DNA of 52,173 nucleotides from Bacteroidales bacterium UBA5382 (lineage in GTDB: Bacteria > Bacteroidota > Bacteroidia > Bacteroidales > Dysgonomonadaceae). The notes beneath the pieces were generated by a model. That model had not been told where the DNA came from and searched no databases. It saw only the letters and a program-made list of their open reading frames with translations. Both the position numbers and the translations under genes were made by a program. The DNA is taken from positions 1 to 52,173 of the forward strand of contig DHOU01000014.1 of assembly GCA_002409745.1 (NCBI GenBank), written 5' to 3'. Positions 44,110 through 52,173 of the stretch are shown here, one piece after another (position 1 is the first letter of the stretch; each line of letters begins with the position of its first letter).

Positions 44110-45192
44110 ATGATAAAAAAGTATATATACAGTATAATGATAGGCGCATTTGTCCTATTATCCTTCTCCGGCTGCAACGATGAGGTTGCAGTCCCGGAAG
44201 GGGGAGAGCAAGTGCCCATATCTTTCGTTGCGAGTATTCCCACGATTAATGTCGAATCGGGAACACGTGCAGCCGGTTTATCCAAAAATGATAAGGTCGC
44301 TATTGTGGCCGCCAATGCCACTGCTACGTCGCCCGTGCCGACAAACTGGACGACCGGACTCTATTTGGATCATGTAACGGGAACGGTGGGTGATCCTACA
44401 TGGGCGCACGCGGATCCGGATCCTGAATATCCGATTACATTAACGCCGACACGGTATTGGCCTTTTGCCCCGAACAACTATTTAGGTTTTGTGGCTTACA
44501 GTCCTATACCGGAATCGAATACCCGTGTGGTTCGTTCGGATATGTACCTGACGGTAACCGGGGAAGGGACTGACTTTTTCCCGGATCTATTATATACCGG
44601 GAAAATAGGAAATTACAATAAAACGGACAAACGGGTGTTGTTTAATTTTCAACATGCAATGGCGCGGCTTGCTGTGAATGTAATTGTTGTGGACAAAGAT
44701 GATAACGTACTGGACCCGGGTAAACATCCCGTAAATCAGCTGAAAATCTCTTCTTTGGTGGTAAATACCAAAGCTCTTCAGGGCGTTTTTGACTTGGTTT
44801 CATCAGGATGGACATTAGCATCTTTTGCTCAGAATTTTCAGCCCGCTTATACATTAGCATCACAGAGTAAGTTAGTTGCTTTGCCCTATGATAATAGGGC
44901 AACCTCCGAATGTTACTTGTTACCAAGTACCGAAAAGGTAGATGCCGTATCGGGTGTCAGCATCAATTTTAAAGTGAAAGATACCAATACGAATCTGGAA
45001 GTAGGAGGTGACTATCCGTTGGCGAACTTTAAAGACAACGGAAATCCTGTGAAACTCGAAATGGGTAAAACTACGGTGTTGACGATAAAGATCATTTATG
45101 TGAGTATTCCCGATCCCGATCCGAACATTATTTTGGAAGGGCAATTGAAAGAATGGGAGTATAAAGGAAAGAGTGAAGTTGTTATTGAATAA
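44110..45192 (+). CDS. fimbrillin family lipoprotein
   Basis: A 360-aa single-unit fimbrillin. The lipobox is SFSGC (Cys22) and the candidate processing Arg is R53 (SGTRAAG). The Mfa-like fold is suggested by LTPTRYWPFAPNNYLGFVAYSP, FNFQHAMARLAVNVIV, and the C-terminal LEGQLKEWEYKG followed by a final strand VVIE. Lying after the giant pilins, it may be an accessory or sub-terminal subunit. Spacing to the next gene is 17 bp. Confidence 0.8.
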   Translation: MIKKYIYSIMIGAFVLLSFSGCNDEVAVPEGGEQVPISFVASIPTINVESGTRAAGLSKNDKVAIVAANATATSPVPTNWTTGLYLDHVTGTVGDPTWAHADPDPEYPITLTPTRYWPFAPNNYLGFVAYSPIPESNTRVVRSDMYLTVTGEGTDFFPDLLYTGKIGNYNKTDKRVLFNFQHAMARLAVNVIVVDKDDNVLDPGKHPVNQLKISSLVVNTKALQGVFDLVSSGWTLASFAQNFQPAYTLASQSKLVALPYDNRATSECYLLPSTEKVDAVSGVSINFKVKDTNTNLEVGGDYPLANFKDNGNPVKLEMGKTTVLTIKIIYVSIPDPDPNIILEGQLKEWEYKGKSEVVIE

Positions 45193-45209
45193 AAGAAAAG
45201 AACGAAAAT

Positions 45210-47312
45210 ATGTTGAAATTACTATATAAATACACGGCGGCTTTATTGCTTCTGGGAATGATCGTTTCTTGTTCTTCCGACCCTTTGGTCGAACAGCCAT
45301 TGACCGAAAGCGATGTGCCGGTGCAATTGAGTGGAGTCCTTACGCGGGCATCACAATTGGATGGAAAAACCGGACAAGTAATAACCGAAGGTTATCCGCT
45401 GGAAGCTTATCAAAGTGATGGTGTTAAGTTTTATCTTGCCGCCCGGACGACTCCTGATCCCAAAACCTATTTCTCGAATCAAGAGATAACGATTGGAAAG
45501 AAAAATGATACGGACAAAGGGATGAATAAGCTCGATGGTAATGTTTACTATCCTTTAGGCAAACAAGATATTAATTTGTTCGCTTATACGGGAAACAATA
45601 TTGATACTGATGGGAAGATCATTTTAAATGCGGGTACAGGTCTTGCGCATGATTATCTGTTGGGCAAAGGAACTTCTAAGGATGGAAAAACTGCGATGTC
45701 AGGAAATTCCGAGACTCCTATTGAGTTTGTCACGTTCGAACATTTAATGACGCGTGTGGATGTGAATATAGAGATAAATAATACACACGGAGAAGAGGTT
45801 GAAGAAACTCAACCGAAAAAGATTTCGATGACTTTTGACGGAGCAAAAGGTTATATTGTGGGTAAGGCAGACTATAATATATTCGATGGGACAATATCAA
45901 ATCCTTCAGGAGATTTCGCCTTTAATGAAATAACAAAAGATCCTAAAACTTATTATTTAGTTCCGACCGGTCAAAATCTTACCGGACAAGCTATTATTAA
46001 GAGTTTGAAAATTGATGATTATTTGGCATTACCTGATGATTTGAAATTTAAGTTTTCTAAAGTCGTTAATGGTTCGGACCAAGTTGATTTTGAATTGAAC
46101 CCCGGCCTTGCTTATGACCTTACGTTCAAAATTAACCGTTTGAAGATCATGGAGATAAAACTGACACTAAAAGACTGGATTCCAAAATCAGGTTCCACCG
46201 AATGGGGATACAAGCCGAAGAGTATGACACTTAATAGCGGCACTGAATATGATGCGAGTGAAATTACCAAGATGGTGCTGAAATATACGCACGGAGGTCA
46301 AGTATATCAGTATATCGGTGAGAAAAAAGGAGATAAAATCGATTTCGTAACCCTGCCTGAAACGCTTACGGCGGGAACACTTACTGCGGGAACACTTACT
46401 GCCGACCTGTATACGACAGACGGATTGCTGTCTGATGATGTAACGATAGAGCCTTCAGGTACTAATCTGAATGTTCTCAATCTAGGACAATACGGTATGA
46501 AGAAGAACGGAGATAGGTATGAAATATCTACTCCCCTGCAATTGGCGCTTCTGATAAACAAAGGTGCTACGGCCGATCGGAAATATCGGATTGTCAACTC
46601 TCTCGATATGACGAATACGTCCGTTAAGTTAAAGACATCGAAGGCGTTTCCTGCAGGTGCGGAATTGGACGGTAACGGGCAGGATATTCTTCATCTTGAC
46701 ATCACCGGTAACGGATTGTTTACAGAGAATAGCGGAACGCTAAAGAACTTCCGTATCGCTTCGGGATTGATCAAGGGAAATGCTTCTATTTGCGAAACGA
46801 ATAACGGCAAGATAGAAGCGGTGGTGAATCAAGCCGATATTCAACCGGTCGATGGGATCGCCGGAGGAATCGCCGGTACAAATGGTGGGAATGGTACGAT
46901 CCTGGCAACGGTTAACACCGGAAATCTGCTCGGAGGCACTACTGTGGGCGGTATTGCCGGACATAATGAAAATGCCTCGGCTGGAGCTATCGCTGCCTGT
47001 CTCAATGTCGGACAATTAAATAAGGCTGCTACGAATTTGGGCGGTATCATCGGAACTTCAGTTGCAGGTACATCAATTGTAAATACTTGTTACTGGCTCA
47101 CCGGTACGGCAAGGAAAAATCAGGGTGCAAGCAATGAATTAGCGATTGGAAATAATCCGGCTAACGCGACGGATATAAACAGTGCCGATTTGGCAGCATC
47201 AAGTATCCGTAGCACGGAGGTGATCACTAAATTGAATGGCGTTTCCTCACCGTGGGTATTTAAATTGGAGGCGGTTCGGTCTTCATGGCCGATAGCAACA
47301 ACACAGCCTTAA
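45210..47312 (+). CDS. fimbrillin-GLUG fusion lipoprotein (candidate tip adhesin)
   Basis: A 700-aa lipoprotein (lipobox MIVSC, Cys21; R46 in VLTRASQ). Residues about 22-330 look like a fimbrillin module ending ELTLKDW-type (KLTLKDWIPKSG). A linker carries a triple pentapeptide repeat LTAGT-LTAGT-LTADL (about 384-398). Residues about 490-640 contain GLUG-like repeats (GIAGGIAGTNGGNGT, VGGIAGHNENASAG, LGGIIGTSVAG) that fold as beta-helix turns in surface adhesins. The plan suggests a terminal subunit that contacts a ligand. Function is inferred. Confidence 0.8.
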   Translation: MLKLLYKYTAALLLLGMIVSCSSDPLVEQPLTESDVPVQLSGVLTRASQLDGKTGQVITEGYPLEAYQSDGVKFYLAARTTPDPKTYFSNQEITIGKKNDTDKGMNKLDGNVYYPLGKQDINLFAYTGNNIDTDGKIILNAGTGLAHDYLLGKGTSKDGKTAMSGNSETPIEFVTFEHLMTRVDVNIEINNTHGEEVEETQPKKISMTFDGAKGYIVGKADYNIFDGTISNPSGDFAFNEITKDPKTYYLVPTGQNLTGQAIIKSLKIDDYLALPDDLKFKFSKVVNGSDQVDFELNPGLAYDLTFKINRLKIMEIKLTLKDWIPKSGSTEWGYKPKSMTLNSGTEYDASEITKMVLKYTHGGQVYQYIGEKKGDKIDFVTLPETLTAGTLTAGTLTADLYTTDGLLSDDVTIEPSGTNLNVLNLGQYGMKKNGDRYEISTPLQLALLINKGATADRKYRIVNSLDMTNTSVKLKTSKAFPAGAELDGNGQDILHLDITGNGLFTENSGTLKNFRIASGLIKGNASICETNNGKIEAVVNQADIQPVDGIAGGIAGTNGGNGTILATVNTGNLLGGTTVGGIAGHNENASAGAIAACLNVGQLNKAATNLGGIIGTSVAGTSIVNTCYWLTGTARKNQGASNELAIGNNPANATDINSADLAASSIRSTEVITKLNGVSSPWVFKLEAVRSSWPIATTQP
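46363..46407 (+). repeat. 15-bp in-frame tandem repeat, three units
   Basis: Three 15-bp units (two carry acacttactgcggga or a close form) encode LTAGT, LTAGT and LTADL in the linker of the fimbrillin-GLUG fusion. Changes in copy number would lengthen or shorten the linker without a frameshift. Confidence 0.7.
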
Positions 47313-47329
47313 TAAAAAATTGAAATTGT

Positions 47330-49345
47330 ATGAAAAGAACAATGAAATATCTAACGTATGTGTGTGCGGCATTGCTTGCCGTGGCACTCTATAGCTGTAC
47401 GGACGACAGTGTGGTGCCGGAACAGCCGGCCGAAAAAGACGGTACGCTGCTGAACTTGCATATTAGCGATATCGTGCAACCGACTACCCGGCTGGCAGAA
47501 CTCGGAGGTTCCAGTAATATAAGTCACGGGGAATCTCCGACGAATGGTGCAGATAAGGAAAATATCGGTCTCTATATCTATTATCAGGACGATTATGATG
47601 CAAATAATCTGACTAGGCCGTATGTACGTAACCTTGAATGCAAGGTGGAAGGCGGGAAAATTGTTCCGTTGGATAATAGTTCCATCTATATTTACGACCG
47701 GATGACCATCGTCGCATTCTATCCGTATAATGGTGCTGCAGATGATTATACGTTTAAAACAAAGAATGACGAGAAGAAATATCCGATCACAGAAGGAGAT
47801 TATTCGAAACAATTTTACATCCCTTACCGGGCGCAGGCGATAGTGAACCCCACCACCGCCTACTATGTAGAATTGGATTTGCATCCCGTGCAAACGACTA
47901 AAATACAGGTGGTATTGACTACGTCTAATCAGAATCTTTTTCCTGAAATAACCAATGGTAAAGATGGTAAAGTAAAGTTGGTGCCGAGTATCGATCCTCA
48001 AGATGCCGCGAGCGGCCAAGATAAAAGAGAATACTGGGTGGATATTCCTGAACAAGATTTTGCTGCTCCAAAACCTGAAAGTAGCGGTCAATATGTACGC
48101 CGGTATAACGCGTATATCTGGAAAAATAATGATCCGAAAAGCGATACTAATCCACATCACGGTGATACTCCGAATCATAACGACAACACGATTAAAAAAG
48201 GAGAGATCCTTTTGAAGAGCGATGCGTTGACACTGTTTTTTCCGCAAGATGTGGAAATTAAGGAAGGACTTGTCTATCGGTACGGATACAATATCGATAC
48301 AGGTGAATTGTTTATCCCCACATCCGACGCATTGATATACGATGCCGCTACGTTGGGGGCCACAGGCGGAGGATATCAGGTGTGCGATATCGATCTGAAA
48401 GATGTTTCGGAATGGACGCCGGTGAATTTATCGGGGAATAGTTTATACGATGGCGGAGGACATGCCGTGAAGAATATGAAGATTTCGCAACTGACTACTG
48501 ATAAAAATGCCGGCTTGTTCGGAACCCTTTCGGCAAATGCTACCGTTAAAAACCTGCATCTGGAATCTCCGGAAATTGATATCGATTTTTCGGGAGCTAC
48601 CTCTACCGATACATGCCATGTAGGCGGTTTGGTTGGCAAACTCAACAGAGTCCTTACTCCTGCCGAAATTGAGGCTCTGTTAAAGGCTGAGTTGGGAAAT
48701 CTTCCTCCCGACCTTCCCCAATCGGTAATCGATGCCTTGGTTGAAGATTTGAAGAAGAGTTTTACCGGAGGCACCAGTAGTATTCAAGGTTGCAAAGTTT
48801 CGGAGCCGACAATCACCGTAAAAGGGAATAATGTAATCGCCGGGGGGCTTGCCGGAATTGTAGGTGATAACGACAAATTTAAAGGTTCGATCACGAATTC
48901 GTATGTATTGGGTGGCTCTATAAAAGTGAATGAGGCTTCCCCTCAAGAATACGAAAACGCGCAGGTAGGCGCGTTCGCCGGTTCGCTGAAGAGCGGATCA
49001 ATCACGAACAGTTATACCACCGCCACGGCGAAGGCGCATGTGAAAAAGGTAACAGGAACGCCTCCCGTAGTTACTTCGGAAGAAGTGGCCAAAGGCTTTA
49101 CTAACGTCGTGACAACTCCTTCCGGTATCAACAGAACGGTAACGGATAGCTATACGAAAAATTGGAAAGATGATGTTACCGGTGTGCAAGATTTCGATTC
49201 GGCATGGCCCGGATGGAGTACTTTCACTGAGTGGCCGCTTGTTAGTAGTCCCGCTGTGTGGGGCAGTAACGGATCTTCTCCTTCCACCTATCCGACATTG
49301 ATATGGGAATCGCTTTTGGATATAAAAAAAATAATTCGACTATGA
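47330..49345 (+). CDS. fimbrillin-GLUG lipoprotein (second candidate tip adhesin)
   Basis: A 671-aa lipoprotein (lipobox ALYSC, Cys23; R54 in PTTRLAE). The N-terminal about 320 residues are fimbrillin-like, with MTIVAFYPYNGAAD and an unusual His- and Asn-rich loop (NPHHGDTPNHNDN, near 275-290). The C-terminal part has GLUG-like turns: CHVGGLVGKL, IAGGLAGIVGD and VGAFAGSLKSGSITNSY. It shares the plan of the previous gene but little loop sequence, suggesting different binding partners. Its stop overlaps the start of the next gene (ATGA). Confidence 0.8.
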   Translation: MKRTMKYLTYVCAALLAVALYSCTDDSVVPEQPAEKDGTLLNLHISDIVQPTTRLAELGGSSNISHGESPTNGADKENIGLYIYYQDDYDANNLTRPYVRNLECKVEGGKIVPLDNSSIYIYDRMTIVAFYPYNGAADDYTFKTKNDEKKYPITEGDYSKQFYIPYRAQAIVNPTTAYYVELDLHPVQTTKIQVVLTTSNQNLFPEITNGKDGKVKLVPSIDPQDAASGQDKREYWVDIPEQDFAAPKPESSGQYVRRYNAYIWKNNDPKSDTNPHHGDTPNHNDNTIKKGEILLKSDALTLFFPQDVEIKEGLVYRYGYNIDTGELFIPTSDALIYDAATLGATGGGYQVCDIDLKDVSEWTPVNLSGNSLYDGGGHAVKNMKISQLTTDKNAGLFGTLSANATVKNLHLESPEIDIDFSGATSTDTCHVGGLVGKLNRVLTPAEIEALLKAELGNLPPDLPQSVIDALVEDLKKSFTGGTSSIQGCKVSEPTITVKGNNVIAGGLAGIVGDNDKFKGSITNSYVLGGSIKVNEASPQEYENAQVGAFAGSLKSGSITNSYTTATAKAHVKKVTGTPPVVTSEEVAKGFTNVVTTPSGINRTVTDSYTKNWKDDVTGVQDFDSAWPGWSTFTEWPLVSSPAVWGSNGSSPSTYPTLIWESLLDIKKIIRL

Positions 49346-50553
49346 AGATAAAATCAATCATATACGCTTTGATGGCATTGGGTGTGGCCGTTTCCGCCAC
49401 TTCGTGCCGCAACGATGGCAATGATCCCGTAACGCCCGCGGAAGGGCAGGAACTTGTTCTTTTGCCTTCCATCGGCAAGATGCAGGAAGAAGTGATAACC
49501 CTGCGCTCGGGCGGCAGCAACTCGTTCTTTGAAGACGGAGATAAGATCACGGTTAAGATTACCACGAGTAGAGAAGCTAAATCTTCTCACGAATATACGT
49601 ATGGAGGCAGCACCTTTACCGGTGGTTTTAAATTCACGCCTGACAATACCTATATCAAAGAATTGGAAGCCTTGTGGCCGGCGGAAGATTCCGAGGGTAG
49701 GACGCAGGTCATTACCGATCAACGGAAATATGTCGATTATAAGCAGGCGAACAGGTTGAAAGCCGTGGGCAGTACAAAGAATATTATGCCTACCGCCGCG
49801 CCGGTACCGCTGGTATTCCAACATGAGCAAAGCCGCATCACGTTCCGTCTGGCTGGACAAAATGCCAACGGGCTGATCATTAAATCGCTTCTTCTTGAAC
49901 TCGATACAAAGCTTCCCGGTTTAGGGAAAAAAGGTTTCTGGGCCTATTGTGGCGACGAATCTGAAGGCAAAGAAGAAGTGGGTAAAGGAGCGTTAAACGC
50001 GCAAATGATTTTGCCCGAAGGAATCCATTTAGGTCCCGTGCCTACAGGCACAGAAGGGCGTATGAAAATAGGTTTGGTAACCGTCGGTGAAGCGAACACA
50101 ACGAACAAAGATTACCGGGGAATCATGTATGTTCCGAATAGCACGAATATTACGCTGGAAGCCAATCACGATTACGTGGTGACGCTTACGCCTGAAGGAT
50201 ATGATCTGAATGCAGTGGTATATATCGCCGGATTTCCGCAAGCCGAAGGGTATGTAGGAGTGCCATATCAATTGCCCGGCAAGGTTGGAGATAATCAATA
50301 TGAAATAAAAACCCTTGCGCAACTCGTTACCATCTCTTGGTTGTTAAGTGGTGAGACGCTGAGTGCGGAATGGGATACGGCAACGGATTGGGAAAACAGT
50401 ACATTCGCTATTGTAAACCCGATTAGCGTATCCGATAAGATAAAAGAAAAGGGTGATAAATACCTGAAAGCTTCTGTTCTGAAAACGAATATTGATAAAT
50501 TCACCGGTACGGAAGAAGCCACTTATTCTGATAATAAATCGGTATTTGAATAG
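49342..50553 (+). CDS. fimbrillin family lipoprotein
   Basis: A 403-aa lipoprotein. The ATG at 49342 is chosen because it begins the lipoprotein signal (MKIKSIIYALM, lipobox SATSC, Cys22) and overlaps the previous stop; the frame also opens 39 bp upstream. The candidate processing site is R55 (VITLRSGG), less canonical than TRA in its neighbours. Fimbrillin features include LEALWPAE, LVFQHEQSRITFRL and a late VVTLTPEGYDLNAV. The C-terminal 100 residues (from about 300) form an extra segment reading NQYEIKTLAQLVTISWLL, similar in style to GLUG linkers. Confidence 0.75.
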   Translation: MKIKSIIYALMALGVAVSATSCRNDGNDPVTPAEGQELVLLPSIGKMQEEVITLRSGGSNSFFEDGDKITVKITTSREAKSSHEYTYGGSTFTGGFKFTPDNTYIKELEALWPAEDSEGRTQVITDQRKYVDYKQANRLKAVGSTKNIMPTAAPVPLVFQHEQSRITFRLAGQNANGLIIKSLLLELDTKLPGLGKKGFWAYCGDESEGKEEVGKGALNAQMILPEGIHLGPVPTGTEGRMKIGLVTVGEANTTNKDYRGIMYVPNSTNITLEANHDYVVTLTPEGYDLNAVVYIAGFPQAEGYVGVPYQLPGKVGDNQYEIKTLAQLVTISWLLSGETLSAEWDTATDWENSTFAIVNPISVSDKIKEKGDKYLKASVLKTNIDKFTGTEEATYSDNKSVFE

Positions 50554-50580
50554 ATTTGAGATTTATAAATAAAGTAAGAT

Positions 50581-51822
50581 ATGAAATATACTTATTATAT
50601 ATATGCTGTTGCATTGGCGTTTGCACTGAGTGTCGCCGGGTGTAACAAGACGGACGACACCGGCATCGGCGACGATATGCAAGTGATAGACGGTATCGAA
50701 CTCGGACTGGGCGCGGTAGAGACTTCGTCGGAAGCAACTACCCGTGCTACAGTAAATAATGTTGTCTATGCTGTCAATACAACAGAGGATCCGACAAGAA
50801 CAAAAAATGCGCAAAATTTTATAACGGATAGGAATGAATGGAAATTAGATTTTCATTTATTTAATGGAAATGTGGAAGATAAATACACTCCCGGATCTTT
50901 TATAGGGCAGACTGATTCCGATAACGATGGAAATTGGAAACCCTCCGGAGATTTTTTCTTTCCTAATTATTTTAAACCATGGGCTGCATTATGGCTTTAT
51001 TATGATACAAAAGATAAAGAGGTCGCCAAAATACAGTCTGATAAAACTGTTTTTCTTCAACAGGATCAGCTATACAGGCCTAAAAGTCAGTTAGGATCTA
51101 TTGCTAAAAAAATATCAGTGGAATTGCAGCACCAAAGGGCGATGATTAATTTCAAGTTCGAAGGTATCCAGCGGAGCGACATCGTTGAAAGTTCTGTAAA
51201 GGTTGTGGTAAATGGAGAGATTTATACGCCTTACAACGTAAGAACTGACGGCACATTGGAATATCTGCTTATCCTCCCGGAAAGCATAAAAACATCTGAC
51301 GGAACTGGGATGAAAGTGACGTACAGTACCGTGAATTTTCCTTCGGGAGCCTCTATTCATCAGTCTATCGACTATGAGTTGCCGGTAACCCTGAATAGCG
51401 GAAATGAATTGGGCAGCAACAACTGCTACTGCTTCACGTTGTCGGGCAAGGAATTGTCCATATCACCCGTAACCATCGTCAACTGGACTACCGGCGAACC
51501 GGTATCGGGAGAGTATGTAGCCGTTACGGCTTATCCGACCTTTAAGGGGCCGGCCAATAGAACGTATTACTTCTATTATGATAATAAGTTGACAGTGGAT
51601 GGAACGTTAAACGGTACTCCGGAATTGCAGGCAATCAACTTCAATAATGATGGAGAGTGCACGATTAAACCTGACGGAAGAATCATTACGCATATTTTTC
51701 CTAACAATACTTTTCGGGATGAGTCTCCTTACAAATTGTCAAAAGAGGATCAGATAATATTAGGAAATACGAATAAAATGTATATCGATTTGACAAATAT
51801 TATCCAAAAGATTAACCCATAA
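50581..51822 (+). CDS. fimbrillin family lipoprotein, last gene of the operon
   Basis: A 413-aa lipoprotein (lipobox SVAGC, Cys21) with a clear TRA site at R55 (EATTRATV). Fimbrillin-like segments are FFFPNYFKPWAALWLYYD, SVELQHQRAMINFKFEG and VTIVNWTTGEP near residue 306. About 100 further residues follow that Trp strand and end without GLUG repeats. A strong terminator 12 bp after the stop marks the end of the operon. Confidence 0.78.
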   Translation: MKYTYYIYAVALAFALSVAGCNKTDDTGIGDDMQVIDGIELGLGAVETSSEATTRATVNNVVYAVNTTEDPTRTKNAQNFITDRNEWKLDFHLFNGNVEDKYTPGSFIGQTDSDNDGNWKPSGDFFFPNYFKPWAALWLYYDTKDKEVAKIQSDKTVFLQQDQLYRPKSQLGSIAKKISVELQHQRAMINFKFEGIQRSDIVESSVKVVVNGEIYTPYNVRTDGTLEYLLILPESIKTSDGTGMKVTYSTVNFPSGASIHQSIDYELPVTLNSGNELGSNNCYCFTLSGKELSISPVTIVNWTTGEPVSGEYVAVTAYPTFKGPANRTYYFYYDNKLTVDGTLNGTPELQAINFNNDGECTIKPDGRIITHIFPNNTFRDESPYKLSKEDQIILGNTNKMYIDLTNIIQKINP

Positions 51823-51834
51823 CTTTCACTATTC

Positions 51835-51880
51835 TTACCGGGGATGTTGCGTAAAGCGGCATCCCCGGTAATATTTTCTG
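51835..51880 (+). terminator. intrinsic terminator of fimbrial operon
   Basis: Perfect 12-bp arms ttaccggggatg (51835-51846) and catccccggtaa (51860-51871) enclose a 13-nt loop and are followed by tattttctgtatttta. It is the strongest terminator-like hairpin in the window. Confidence 0.8.
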
Positions 51881-51903
51881 TATTTTATCTTCATCAAACG
51901 TCC

Positions 51904-52097
51904 TTACTTATCGTAACTGGCGAAGCTTCTGCCAACGATATCATTCGATAAATTCACTCTTGCTTTTGGAGGCATCTCTCGGGGTGAATGCGGGGGTACT
52001 CGTACGTATGCAAACGGATTATAACCTGCAACGGGCAAGTCAGGATAAAACACTGGCGAAACGATTAGAACAAATTCGTAAAGTCGCCTGCCTTTAA
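51904..52097 (+). pseudogene. decayed HigA-type antitoxin fragment
   Basis: From 51957 the frame ending at the taa at 52095 reads LLLLEASLGVNAG, then VLVRMQTDYNLQRASQDKT and LAKRLEQIRKVACL. This matches the C-terminus of HigA/VapA-like addiction-module antitoxins. Just upstream the family-like segment LIVTGEASANDI continues in a different frame and stops at a taa near 51949, so a frameshift separates the halves. No start codon, helix-turn-helix part or toxin gene is found before it. It is most simply a relic. The last 76 bp of the window hold nothing I recognise. Confidence 0.5.
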
Positions 52098-52173
52098 CCG
52101 GGAGGCTCTTCGAGCGACGTCCTCAAGACCGCGGTATTGAGTTACTTGTATTTATTCTTTACAAATATGGAAT

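Overview
The window reads as chromosomal DNA of a member of the order Bacteroidales, probably in or near Tannerellaceae, Dysgonomonadaceae or Porphyromonadaceae. Three things point there. Intergenic regions carry the Bacteroidales promoter element TAnnTTTG, and start codons mostly lack Shine-Dalgarno sequences. Several families are typical of the group: DUF3575, DUF3868, FimB/Mfa2 and fimbrillin lipoproteins, DUF1460, DUF5040, and a TPR-TM-LuxR regulator. I cannot fix genus or species without a database.

Layout. 1-2954: an AddB-like PD-(D/E)XK nuclease. 3224-7140: a cassette of lysine-2,3-aminomutase-type radical SAM enzyme, two D-Ala-D-Ala-ligase-like ATP-grasp enzymes and a GNAT acetyltransferase. 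This looks like a small amino-acid or peptide modification pathway. 7236-10385 (minus strand): a cysteine desulfidase-family protein overlapping a methionine aminopeptidase, and an orphan receiver-like protein with two C-terminal membrane helices. 10757-13879: an SDR-type reductase, a succinate-semialdehyde-type dehydrogenase and an aldo/keto reductase. 13983-22493: an AraC regulator divergent from an apparent operon of an AT-rich DarB-like KAS III enzyme, TolC, HlyD lipoprotein adaptor, two ABC ATPases, two ABC-2 permeases and a small winged-helix protein. It looks like a lipid-like metabolite pathway with its own envelope-spanning exporter. 23112-30603: serpin lipoprotein, class II ribonucleotide reductase, DUF5040 SGNH-like protein, Nif3 family protein and a coiled-coil zinc-ribbon protein. 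30612-33006 (minus): DUF1460 amidase-like enzyme and a TPR-TM-HTH regulator.

33614-51822 is the most striking region: an AraC-type regulator followed by a roughly 17-kb fimbrial operon (type V pilus-like). It encodes DUF3575, DUF3868/OmpA-like, an FimB/Mfa2 anchor, two giant pilins that each contain four tandem fimbrillin modules, and five more fimbrillin-family lipoproteins, two fused to GLUG-like repeats. Upstream are five TGTCC half-sites at about 21-bp phasing, ending just before a good TAnnTTTG promoter. All seven pilin-like proteins carry an Arg at residue 46-55, the position expected for gingipain-like maturation. The operon ends in a strong hairpin and is followed by a decayed HigA-type antitoxin fragment.

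Intergenic DNA is unusually rich in degenerate short-period tandem arrays. Period 7 occurs at three sites, period 8 at one and period 21 at two. Several start on the stop codon of the preceding gene, and one supplies the C-terminal codons of a gene. I saw no tRNA, rRNA, CRISPR array or intact insertion sequence.
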